DNA of 64,000 nt from Pseudomonas fluorescens (GTDB taxonomy: Bacteria; Pseudomonadota; Gammaproteobacteria; Pseudomonadales; Pseudomonadaceae), in contig NZ_MOBX01000005.1 of the NCBI RefSeq assembly GCF_003732425.1, positions 248,001-312,000 on the forward strand, read 5' to 3'. Every line of letters starts with the position of its first letter. The stretch's first letter is position 1. The notes under the pieces were generated by a model, which did no database searches, was not told the DNA's origin, and saw nothing but the letters and a program-made list of their open reading frames with translations. This document shows positions 57,452-64,000 of the stretch, piece after piece. Both the position numbers and the translations under genes were made by a program.

Positions 57452-58894
57452 TCAGGGTTTGCTGGCGGTTGTCGCGTGCGTTCGTCCGCTTTCCCAGCCG
57501 CCGCCCAAGGCAAGGAACAAATCGATCTGGCTCATGGCAACTTGGGTGTTGGCGGCGGCCAGTTGCGCGGTGACATCGGTGTAGGTGCGGGTCGCTTGCA
57601 GGTCGGCGAGGAACGACTCGCGACCGGCCTGGAAGAAGCGGTGGGTCTGGTCTGCGGCGAGTTTTGCCGATTGCTCGGCATCGGCCAGCGCGTCGCGGCG
57701 TTGCAGCAATGCGCTGTACTGGGCCAGACCGGTCTGGGTTTCGCGAATGGCGTTGAGCACTACGCCGTCGAAATGCGCCAGTGCGCCTTGTGTCGCCGCT
57801 TCTGCCTCGCGGATTCGCGCACGAGCGCCGTTGGTCGGCACCTTCCAGCTCAGCGACGGGCCGAAGCCCCAGCGGTTGGTCGATGGATCACCCAAGTCAT
57901 CAATGAGACCAACAGTGCCGATGGTCGCGCCGATGCTGATGTCCGGGTACAACTCGCCAGTGGCGACGCCAATCCCGGCAGTCGAAGCGGCCAGACGACG
58001 TTCGGCCTGGCGGATGTCCGGGCGACGTTTGAGCAGCGCAGCGCCATCACCGACCGGCACCAACTGGGCGATTTTCGGCAGTTCAGCGCAAGTCGCGGTG
58101 CCGGCGGGCAATTGATCGACCGGTTTCGCCAGCAACATCGACAGACGGAACAGCCCGGCCTGCCGCGCCGCTTCATAGCGCGGCAGGTCGGCGCGCAGGG
58201 ATTTAAACTGGGTTTGCGAACGGGTGACCTGGGTTTCGTCGCCACGCCCGGCGTCACGCAGGCGCTGGATCAGCGTAGTGCTTTGCGATTGCAGGTCGAG
58301 GGAATGCTCGGCGATTTCCCTTTCTTCATTGGCCGCGCAGACTTGGGTGTAGGCACGGACGACGTCCGCCACCAAGGTGATCCGCGCCGTGTCTGCCGCG
58401 GCCTGGGTCGCGTCGGCATTGGCCTTTGCGCCTTCTATGCCACGCTGCAAGGTGCCCCACAGATCGAACTGATAAGAAGCACTGATGCCGATGTCGCCGA
58501 CGTTATCGACCGGGACTTTTTCCGGTAGCAAGAATGCTTGCCCAGACTCTTGCAAACGCTGCGCGCCCATCTTCACGCCAGCGCTCCAGCCGCCCGCCGC
58601 TTCAGCCTCATCGACCTGAGCACGAGCCCGTTGCAGGTTCGCCGCCGCGACGCGCAAATCGGTGTTGGAGGCCATGGCCTGCTGCACCAGTTGATCCAGC
58701 CGCGCATCTTTATAAAGACGCCACCAGTCCGCCGGCACGGGTGCCGACACCACCGGTTTGCCGGCCACCGCCAATTCGCCCTGAAAATCCTTGCGCTGCA
58801 CTGCAGCATCTTCAGGCACGTGATAATCCGGCCCGACCATCTGACAGGCCGACAGCATCACGCCCAACCCAGCGATCATCAGGGCCCTGTTCAT
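57452..58894 (-). CDS. Outer-membrane efflux lipoprotein (NodT family)
   Basis: A 480-residue TolC/OprM-like channel with lipobox MLSACQ (Cys17). Two outer-membrane efflux repeats cover about residues 60-260 and 280-470 with the usual helical heptads. It overlaps the adaptor gene by four bases and is the last gene of a five-gene efflux operon. It completes a tripartite pump with the AaeB-like FUSC protein. Confidence 0.92.
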   Translation of the reverse strand: MNRALMIAGLGVMLSACQMVGPDYHVPEDAAVQRKDFQGELAVAGKPVVSAPVPADWWRLYKDARLDQLVQQAMASNTDLRVAAANLQRARAQVDEAEAAGGWSAGVKMGAQRLQESGQAFLLPEKVPVDNVGDIGISASYQFDLWGTLQRGIEGAKANADATQAAADTARITLVADVVRAYTQVCAANEEREIAEHSLDLQSQSTTLIQRLRDAGRGDETQVTRSQTQFKSLRADLPRYEAARQAGLFRLSMLLAKPVDQLPAGTATCAELPKIAQLVPVGDGAALLKRRPDIRQAERRLAASTAGIGVATGELYPDISIGATIGTVGLIDDLGDPSTNRWGFGPSLSWKVPTNGARARIREAEAATQGALAHFDGVVLNAIRETQTGLAQYSALLQRRDALADAEQSAKLAADQTHRFFQAGRESFLADLQATRTYTDVTAQLAAANTQVAMSQIDLFLALGGGWESGRTHATTASKP

Positions 58895-59778
58895 GGCGCG
58901 GGCTCCTGCTTCTGATCGTCGATGATCGACACAGTAGCGGTACGCCCGGCGATCATGCGGAAGTCTGCCGGCACATCATCAAAGGCAATCCGCACCGGAA
59001 TCCGCTGTGCCAGCCGCACCCAGCTGAACGCCGGGTTGACGTTGGGCAACAGGTTGCTGCCGCTGGTACGGTCGCGGTCTTCAATACCGGCGACGATGCT
59101 TTCGACATGCCCGCGCAGCTTGGCGCGGTCACCGATCACACGGATATCCACCGACTGACCGACATGAATGCCGTCGAGTTTGGTCTCTTCGAAATAGCCG
59201 TCGATGTGGAACGAATTGCTGTCGACCACCGACAACACCGGACGCCCGGCGGTAACGAACTCCTGCGGACGCGGCGCGCGGTCGTTAACGTAACCGTCCA
59301 CCGGGCTGCGGATCACCGAGCGGTCAAGGTTGAGCTGCGCACTGTCCACCGTGACCATGGCTTCGGCCAGCGCCGACTGCGCGCGGGCGACCTTCGACTG
59401 GCTTTCTTCCAGTTGCTCGGCCGGCACCAGATTGCCGAGGCCACGATTACGTTTGGCCTCACGCTGGGCCTGAGCGAGGGTTTCTTCGCGGTCGGCGACA
59501 GCGGCTTTGGCTTGACGCAGAGCCAGTTTGAAACGGTCCTGGTCGATGCTGAACAGCACCTGGCCGCGCTTGATCAACTGGTTGTCTTTCACTTCAACCT
59601 GCTGAATCAAACCGGACACGTCCGGGGCAATCTGGATGATGTCGGCGCGAATGTGGCCGTCGCGGGTCCACGGCGCGAACATGTAATACATGACCATGCG
59701 CCAGACGAGGACAACGGCAAAAGTCACGATCAGCAGGGTCAGTACCACGCGACCGATGGTCAAAAACGGTTTTTTCAT
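58891..59778 (-). CDS. HlyD-family efflux adaptor (AaeA/EmrA-like)
   Basis: A 295-residue periplasmic adaptor with one N-terminal membrane helix. Barrel-sandwich motifs are VSGLIQQVEVKDNQLIKRGQ near residue 50 and VIRSPVDGYVND near 165. It links inner-membrane AaeB-type pumps to the channel. It overlaps its neighbours by four bases on both sides. Confidence 0.9.
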   Translation of the reverse strand: MKKPFLTIGRVVLTLLIVTFAVVLVWRMVMYYMFAPWTRDGHIRADIIQIAPDVSGLIQQVEVKDNQLIKRGQVLFSIDQDRFKLALRQAKAAVADREETLAQAQREAKRNRGLGNLVPAEQLEESQSKVARAQSALAEAMVTVDSAQLNLDRSVIRSPVDGYVNDRAPRPQEFVTAGRPVLSVVDSNSFHIDGYFEETKLDGIHVGQSVDIRVIGDRAKLRGHVESIVAGIEDRDRTSGSNLLPNVNPAFSWVRLAQRIPVRIAFDDVPADFRMIAGRTATVSIIDDQKQEPAP

Positions 59779-59984
59779 GTCATCAGGTATCGACTGAGTG
59801 AGTCCACGCCGTACAGCAGTACCGCGTAGAGGGCCACGTTGAACAATGCCCGGTGCCAGACCAGACGGTAAAAGTGCACGCGCTGCAGTACGCCATGCAC
59901 CAACAAAAACAGCACATAAGTGATGCCCATCAACACCAGCAGGGTCGGCAGGAAAATGCCGCTGATGTCCAGATCACCGATCAT
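59775..59984 (-). CDS. DUF1656 small membrane protein (AaeX-like)
   Basis: A 69-residue protein with two membrane helices (about 10-30 and 45-65). DUF1656/AaeX proteins always travel with AaeA-AaeB pumps, but their role is unknown. It overlaps both neighbours by four bases. Confidence 0.88.
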   Translation of the reverse strand: MIGDLDISGIFLPTLLVLMGITYVLFLLVHGVLQRVHFYRLVWHRALFNVALYAVLLYGVDSLSRYLMT

Positions 59985-62044
59985 AGGGGCGCTCCTTCGG
60001 GCAGCGGTTCTTCGGGCTCGGCGCTGGAGACGAATTCGACGCCGGGCAACAGTGCCAGACGCAAACCGCTCAAGGCGTGCAACAGGTTCAGGCGGGTTTC
60101 ATCATCGCCTTGGCCATTGAGCGCACGGCGTGCGCGATCCATGGTCATCAGCAACGCCGCCGGTGCCGGCAAGCGTTCACCGGCCTTGAGGCAGGCGCGG
60201 AAATACTCGCCGACTTCACTGACCACTTGCTGCAACAAAGCGTTCGGTGCGCCCGTCACCCGAGGGGTGTAGGCGAGCAAGTCGAGCAGGTTCAGGCCGA
60301 CGCGCACTTCGCGCATGGCGATGCCGGTGTCTTGGCCGGTGAGGGCCAGACGCGGCAGGTGCTGCATCAACCGATCGAGCAACTGCACGCCCAATTGCCG
60401 GTGCTCGGCGAGGTTGGCCGGCTCAGTCATATGGACGATGTCTTTCCAGCTGAAACGGGTCAGGCGCTTGGCCGCCAGTTCGGCACCGAACGGGCGCGCC
60501 ACCAGCGTCCAGATAAAGGCGAACAACAGACCTATCGGCCCCGCCAGGTTGGAGTTCACAAAGGCGAAAAAGTCCGCGTCGTAAGCGCCCTGAATGCTGA
60601 TGAACGACGAGGTGTTAACCAGCGTCAGCAGCATCCCGAGGTAGAAGCGCGGCTGCACGGTCAAGGTGCCGACGCAAATAAACGGGATGGAAAACGCCAG
60701 CACCAGCATCGGGAAATCGTGCAGGTTGGGCAGAATCAAAAACAGATAAAGACTGGCGAACAGCACCGACATGCCGGTCCAGAAAAAGAACCGGTAGATC
60801 TGCGGTGCCGGGTCGTCCATCGACGCAAAGAAGCTACACGCCACCGCCGCGAGAATCACCGCGCTGCCACCGTCTGGCCAGCCCAGCAGAATCCACAGCA
60901 CCGACGCGACGATGATCGCCAGAATGGTCGAGACCACCGAATACAGCATCAGCCCGCGATCGATAAACGGTGTCAGGCGACCGAGGCGCCAGTGGCGATA
61001 CACCGCGCGCCAGCCGTCTTGGCGCTCGCAGAGGATCGCGTCCTGCAGACTGCGGCAGTCCTGCCACAGATCGATGAATTCTCCGAGGCGATAAATCGCG
61101 TTGGAGAACAGCAGTTGTTTGCGATCTTCCAGCGCCTCGGCACTCGGTTGCAGGGCTTCGAGTTGGTCTTTCAGCACTTGCCAGCGCTGGAGATCGGCGT
61201 CTTGATGGCCGAGCCATTCACGGGTCGCGGCGAGCAGCGGTGCGAATTTTTCCACCAGCTCCGGCGTGCGTCGCTCAAGGGCATAGAGCGAATCTTCCAG
61301 CGCATCGATCACCGGTAACAAGTGAATCATGCGCCCGCGCAATTCCTTGGTGTTGCGCACGGTTTGCGGCCGCGCGCCTTCGTGGGGGAGTTGGCCGATC
61401 ATCAGCTCAAGGCTGTTGAAATTGGCAACCATGGCCATGCGCAGCGCGGTGACTTCTTCGGGCTGCACGTCGCGGCTGAGGAATTTCAGGCTGTAGGTCG
61501 TGGCGTCGGCGAACCACTTGCCCACGGCGTCGTTGAACACCGGCGCCAGACGGCGCGGCCAGAACATCGCACCGACCACGGCGGCGACGGCGATGCCGAG
61601 GAAAATCTCTTCCGTGCGCGCTTCCGCCACGTCCCACACCGCCAACGGGTTATCCACCGTCGGCAAGGCAATCAGCGGCAAGGTGTAACCGGCGAGCATC
61701 AACGCATAGCTGTTGGCCGTGCGCAGGTGCAGGGACATGAACAGCAAAATCCCCGTCCATAAGGCGATCACCACCACCAGCACATACGGGCTCTGCACGA
61801 ACATCGGCACAAACAGCACCGCTGCCGCCGCACCGAGAAAGGTACCGATTGCCCGGTACAACGCCTTGGAACTGGTCGGCCCGAGAAACGGGCTGGAGAC
61901 GATATACACCGTGGCCATCGCCCAATACGGACGCGGCATTTGCATGAGCAAGGCGATGTACAGCGCGGTCATCGACGCTGCAAACGTACGGATCCCGTAA
62001 AACCAGTCACGGGCAGGCGGAATGCCGGAGAAAAAACCGTTCAA
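59981..62044 (-). CDS. FUSC-family aromatic acid efflux pump (AaeB-like)
   Basis: A 687-residue inner-membrane protein with two blocks of membrane helices (about 20-165 and 365-500) separated by a soluble domain, the FUSC/AaeB layout. The start is MNGFFSGIPPARDWFYGIRT. E. coli AaeB exports hydroxylated aromatic acids under proton force. In Pseudomonas relatives respond to aromatics and plant phenolics. It follows the MarR gene with a four-base overlap. Confidence 0.9.
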   Translation of the reverse strand: MNGFFSGIPPARDWFYGIRTFAASMTALYIALLMQMPRPYWAMATVYIVSSPFLGPTSSKALYRAIGTFLGAAAAVLFVPMFVQSPYVLVVVIALWTGILLFMSLHLRTANSYALMLAGYTLPLIALPTVDNPLAVWDVAEARTEEIFLGIAVAAVVGAMFWPRRLAPVFNDAVGKWFADATTYSLKFLSRDVQPEEVTALRMAMVANFNSLELMIGQLPHEGARPQTVRNTKELRGRMIHLLPVIDALEDSLYALERRTPELVEKFAPLLAATREWLGHQDADLQRWQVLKDQLEALQPSAEALEDRKQLLFSNAIYRLGEFIDLWQDCRSLQDAILCERQDGWRAVYRHWRLGRLTPFIDRGLMLYSVVSTILAIIVASVLWILLGWPDGGSAVILAAVACSFFASMDDPAPQIYRFFFWTGMSVLFASLYLFLILPNLHDFPMLVLAFSIPFICVGTLTVQPRFYLGMLLTLVNTSSFISIQGAYDADFFAFVNSNLAGPIGLLFAFIWTLVARPFGAELAAKRLTRFSWKDIVHMTEPANLAEHRQLGVQLLDRLMQHLPRLALTGQDTGIAMREVRVGLNLLDLLAYTPRVTGAPNALLQQVVSEVGEYFRACLKAGERLPAPAALLMTMDRARRALNGQGDDETRLNLLHALSGLRLALLPGVEFVSSAEPEEPLPEGAPL

Positions 62045-62508
62045 GAATTGACCACCACAGGCGGCTGGGCCGCCTCAAAAGCTCTGAGCACCCGAAGCGT
62101 AGCTTCCAGATCACTATGATCGATGCCTTCGAGCACCTCATGACGCAAGCGCACCAGTTCGGCCTCCACCGCTTGCACCAGCTCGCGACCGGTGTCGGTC
62201 AGGCTCAGGCACTTGGCCCGGCGATCCTGGGCATCTTCGGTACGGCAGACGTAGCCGGAATGGCACAACTGATCGAGCAGACGCACCAGCGACGGACTCT
62301 CCATCCCGGCGGCCTGCGCCACTTTCACCTGGCGCACACCCTCGCCCAGACGCCCGATCATCAAGAGCGGCACGGCGCAGGCTTCGGAGATTCCATAGTT
62401 GACCAGCGTGGTCTGGCAGATCTTCCGCCAATGCCTGGCGGCCACCACCATGGCACTGCTGATGTTCATCTGGAGAGCGTCGAGATCGTTCGGCACGAGG
62501 AAATGCAC
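62041..62508 (-). CDS. MarR-family repressor of the efflux operon
   Basis: A 155-residue MarR regulator. The winged helix is VRQVKVAQAAGMESPSLVRLLDQL and RRAKCLSLTDTGREL. It is the first gene of the operon and overlaps the FUSC gene by four bases. It should bind the GTTAG-N4-CTAAC site four bases upstream of its own start and release it when an aromatic ligand binds. Confidence 0.9.
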   Translation of the reverse strand: MHFLVPNDLDALQMNISSAMVVAARHWRKICQTTLVNYGISEACAVPLLMIGRLGEGVRQVKVAQAAGMESPSLVRLLDQLCHSGYVCRTEDAQDRRAKCLSLTDTGRELVQAVEAELVRLRHEVLEGIDHSDLEATLRVLRAFEAAQPPVVVNS

Positions 62509-62511
62509 ACT

Positions 62512-62525
62512 GTTAGTTTGCTAAC
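62512..62525. promoter_or_regulatory. MarR/SlyA-type operator
   Basis: GTTAGTTTGCTAAC has perfect 5-base inverted arms. On the minus strand its core TTAGCAAACTAA differs at one base from the SlyA consensus (TTAGCAAGCTAA). It begins four bases before the marR start, so binding would block translation initiation and the promoter. Confidence 0.7.
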
Positions 62526-62620
62526 TATCAATATCGCATTGGAGGGGAATTTCAGTCAAGTTTTGAAACAAATTGCTCCACTGGTCGCTCGCACAAACTG
62601 AAGCTTTCTAAATCATGTGA

Positions 62621-62642
62621 TGACGATGTATACACCTCGTCA
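62621..62642. promoter_or_regulatory. Toxin-antitoxin operator
   Basis: TGACGA (62621-62626) and TCGTCA (62637-62642) are exact inverses around TGTATACACC, which holds the 8-base palindrome TGTATACA (62627-62634). It is 28 bases before the antitoxin start and the likely autoregulatory site. Confidence 0.6.
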
Positions 62643-62670
62643 GTACCGAGAACTTTCAAGGAATCTGCAG

Positions 62671-62949
62671 ATGTCAAAACAAGCCGTTTTTACAATGAAG
62701 CTTGAACCAGAGCTGCGTGAGCATTTCATGGCAGAGGCAGAGGCCTCCCATCGTCCTGCTTCGCAGATCATGCGAGAAATGATGCGTCAGTTTGTTCGCA
62801 CACAACAGGAAGCCCGAGAGTACGAAGCCTTCCTGCAACGAAAAGTCGACCTTGCAAGAGAATCGATGGCAGCCGGTGAAGGTGTGTCCAACGAGGAAGT
62901 TGAAGCACAATTCGCCGCCAGGCGCAGGCAGGTAGAAAATCAAGGATGA
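62671..62949 (+). CDS. Ribbon-helix-helix antitoxin (RelB/ParD type)
   Basis: A 92-residue protein from the ATG at 62671, which has AAGGAAT seven bases ahead; an upstream ATG (62617) would put the operator inside the gene. The N-terminal AVFTMKLEPELREHFMAEAE and ASQIMREMMRQFV form the DNA-binding fold, and the acidic C-terminus would wrap the toxin. It overlaps the toxin start by four bases. It is intact although its partner is broken, so it is now an orphan. Confidence 0.85.
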   Translation: MSKQAVFTMKLEPELREHFMAEAEASHRPASQIMREMMRQFVRTQQEAREYEAFLQRKVDLARESMAAGEGVSNEEVEAQFAARRRQVENQG

Positions 62950-63217
62950 AGATTATCTGGAGTAAAAATGCCGTACAGGATCGCGAAAAAATCTGGGACT
63001 ACCTTCACGCAAAAAATCCAGGCGCAGCGCTCGACATGGATCGCCGCTTATCCTAGAACCCCAAGATTGGCCCGGTCGGCATCATTGCTGGCACTCGTGA
63101 ATTAATTCCCCATCCCAGCTACCGTCTTGTCTACCAGTCAGATCAGGATGTGATCTGGATGTGATCTGGATTATGGCGCTGGTTCATACAGCACGGGCCT
63201 GGCCTTTTCCAAAGTAG
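62946..63217 (+). pseudogene. Broken RelE/ParE-family toxin
   Basis: The frame begins MKIIWSKNAVQDREKIWDYL, as in RelE/ParE toxins. It is interrupted by an in-frame TAG at 63054-63056 where about 8-15 residues also seem to be missing. It then continues (VGIIAGTRELI, PHPSYRLVYQSD) until an 11-base tandem duplication, GTGATCTGGAT at 63150-63160 and 63161-63171, shifts the frame. After the duplication the last block IMALVHTARAWPF returns in another frame. Removing one copy of the duplication restores it. The toxin is certainly inactive. Confidence 0.88.
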
Positions 63218-63220
63218 CGA

Positions 63221-63466
63221 TTACCCCGCTCTCCCCTTGCGCAACAACACATCCAACTGATCCACCACCTCCGCCCAGTCGGCGTCATCCAGAATCTCGT
63301 CCCGTAAAAACTCCGCTTGGCTCTTCGTCCAGAAAAACGCATCAGCCAAATGCAGGTCGGGTTTGAGCGGGGAATGGGTAGCAATGAATTGGTCAATGCT
63401 GGTCGGGTCGTTGTCCAGGCCGAGTTGTTTGAACAGGGATGGGAGGCTGTGGGTTGGTTGCTCCAT
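63221..63466 (-). CDS. DUF2789 family protein
   Basis: An 81-residue soluble protein with the DUF2789 pattern: SLFKQLGLDNDP near the start, HSPLKPDLHLADAFFWTKSQAEFLRDEI, and ADWAEVVDQLDVLLR. It is common in pseudomonads and its function is unknown. It ends 4 bases from the wrecked toxin on the opposite strand. GGAGC precedes the ATG. Confidence 0.85.
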   Translation of the reverse strand: MEQPTHSLPSLFKQLGLDNDPTSIDQFIATHSPLKPDLHLADAFFWTKSQAEFLRDEILDDADWAEVVDQLDVLLRKGRAG

Positions 63467-63503
63467 TGCTGAGCTCCTTCAAAAATGGGGTGTGTGGAAG
63501 ATT

Positions 63504-63570
63504 ATTCGCGAGCAGGCTCGCTCCCACAGGGGAATGCGATCAACCTGTGGGAGCGAGCCTGCTCGCGAAG
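63504..63570. repeat. REP pair (REPIN), family 1
   Basis: Two inverted family 1 copies with a short spacer lie in the 128-base gap between the YbaK-type and DUF2789 genes. Both are on the minus strand. Confidence 0.88.
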
Positions 63571-63594
63571 GCGTCAGTGCCGGCGCCACAAAGC

Positions 63595-64000
63595 CTAATC
63601 ACTCAACTCCCGAACCTCGGCATGCGGCACCATTTTCAGAAACTCGGGCATGCTCATGTGCAGCAGGTAGTTGTGGTTGCCCGCCTCCAGATAGATATCT
63701 TTCTGCCGCGTCAGCAACGGGTCGATAACCATGTCCAGGCCATAGGAATCACCCAGCGGCGGCACCGCGCCGCGTTCGCAGTCGTCGAAGATATGCGCCA
63801 GATTGCTTTCGCGGGTCAGTTGCCATTCACTGCTGGTGCGCACCTTGCTCAGGTCCAGATGACGGCTGGCCGGCAATACGGCCATCAGGTAATGGCCGTG
63901 GTGGTCGTCGAGAATGAGTGATTTGGCCACGCGCTCGGCGGGCACCCCGGCGACCCGTGCTGTTTCCAGGCTGCTGGACGAGTGTCGATGGGCGACGATG
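63595..64000 (-). CDS. YbaK/ProX-type aminoacyl-tRNA deacylase, 5' end outside the window
   Basis: At least 135 residues are visible; the frame runs off the right edge without a start, since only a GTG (63945) lies inside. The YbaK core is seen: HSSSSLETARVAGVP, VAKSLILDDHHGHYLMAVLPASR, RGAVPPLGDSYGLDMVIDP and YLEAGNHNYLLHMSMPEF. Such proteins edit Cys- or Ala-charged tRNA-Pro and relatives. The part upstream is needed to judge the full length (about 150-170 residues is usual). Confidence 0.85.
   Translation of the reverse strand, partial: IVAHRHSSSSLETARVAGVPAERVAKSLILDDHHGHYLMAVLPASRHLDLSKVRTSSEWQLTRESNLAHIFDDCERGAVPPLGDSYGLDMVIDPLLTRQKDIYLEAGNHNYLLHMSMPEFLKMVPHAEVRELSD

Overview
The window looks like chromosomal DNA of a fluorescent Pseudomonas (P. 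fluorescens complex). The coding sequence is GC-rich with long antisense shadow frames. The gaps are full of the palindromic REP sequence typical of this group (core GTGGGAGCGAGCCTGCTCGC). The gene complement (ats sulfate-ester cluster, oscA-sbp-cysTWA, gabDT, pgaABCD, DesA-type desaturase) also fits. There is no prophage, integrase, transposase or CRISPR array.

Layout. 1-5 kb: metQ (minus), a short sigma-54 activator, a small serine hydrolase and a tonB-exbB-exbD operon. 5-20 kb: a sulfate-ester scavenging block. It holds a small beta-rich unknown protein, a periplasmic arylsulfotransferase, a TonB-dependent receptor, two paralogous LysR regulators, a phosphonate-monoesterase-type sulfatase, AtsK, the binding protein AtsR, the fused permease AtsB, the ATPase AtsC and arylsulfatase AtsA. 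20-24 kb: a membrane desaturase with a divergent AraC regulator, and a hipBA toxin-antitoxin pair. 24-29 kb: a metal/peroxide-type two-component system divergent from a periplasmic DUF336 protein and a periplasmic hydroxyisourate hydrolase, then a Crp/Fnr regulator and an Mpo1-like protein. 28.7-33 kb: the sulfate importer cysA-cysW-cysT, sbp and oscA (listed in coordinate order; transcription runs the other way). 33-39 kb: a GGDEF/EAL protein, desA, a diguanylate cyclase and a receiver-HDOD protein. 39-42.7 kb: gabT, gabD and tRNA-Arg(CCG). 42.7-48.2 kb: an acidic small protein, a vWA lipoprotein-ECF sigma-anti-sigma operon, a PEBP protein and a Rieske-flavoprotein. 48.3-54.7 kb: pgaABCD for poly-N-acetylglucosamine. 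54.9-62.5 kb: a DUF945 protein, an unknown membrane protein and a five-gene MarR-controlled AaeB-type efflux operon. The right end has an antitoxin with a wrecked RelE/ParE toxin, a DUF2789 protein and a partial YbaK-type deacylase.

How the genes work together. Sulfur is the main theme. A receptor energised by TonB could bring large sulfate esters into the periplasm, where the arylsulfotransferase could move the sulfuryl group. AtsR-AtsBC would import esters, and AtsK, AtsA and perhaps the second sulfatase would release sulfite or sulfate. CysTWA-Sbp takes up inorganic sulfate, and OscA and MetQ belong to the same starvation response. Shared intergenic motifs (an 11-base word at 1010 and 13530, and a 30-base element at 9633 and 15859) suggest joint control.

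The most interesting points are: the integrated sulfate-ester system with its paired LysR regulators and shared elements; a likely HprR/CusR-type box in front of the periplasmic hydroxyisourate hydrolase; two matching TGCAT-N8-ATGCA operators that reset the start of hipB; a RelE/ParE toxin broken by an 11-base tandem duplication and an in-frame stop; and a sigma-54 activator with GSYSGS in place of GAFTGA. All functions are read from sequence by eye; no database search was run.
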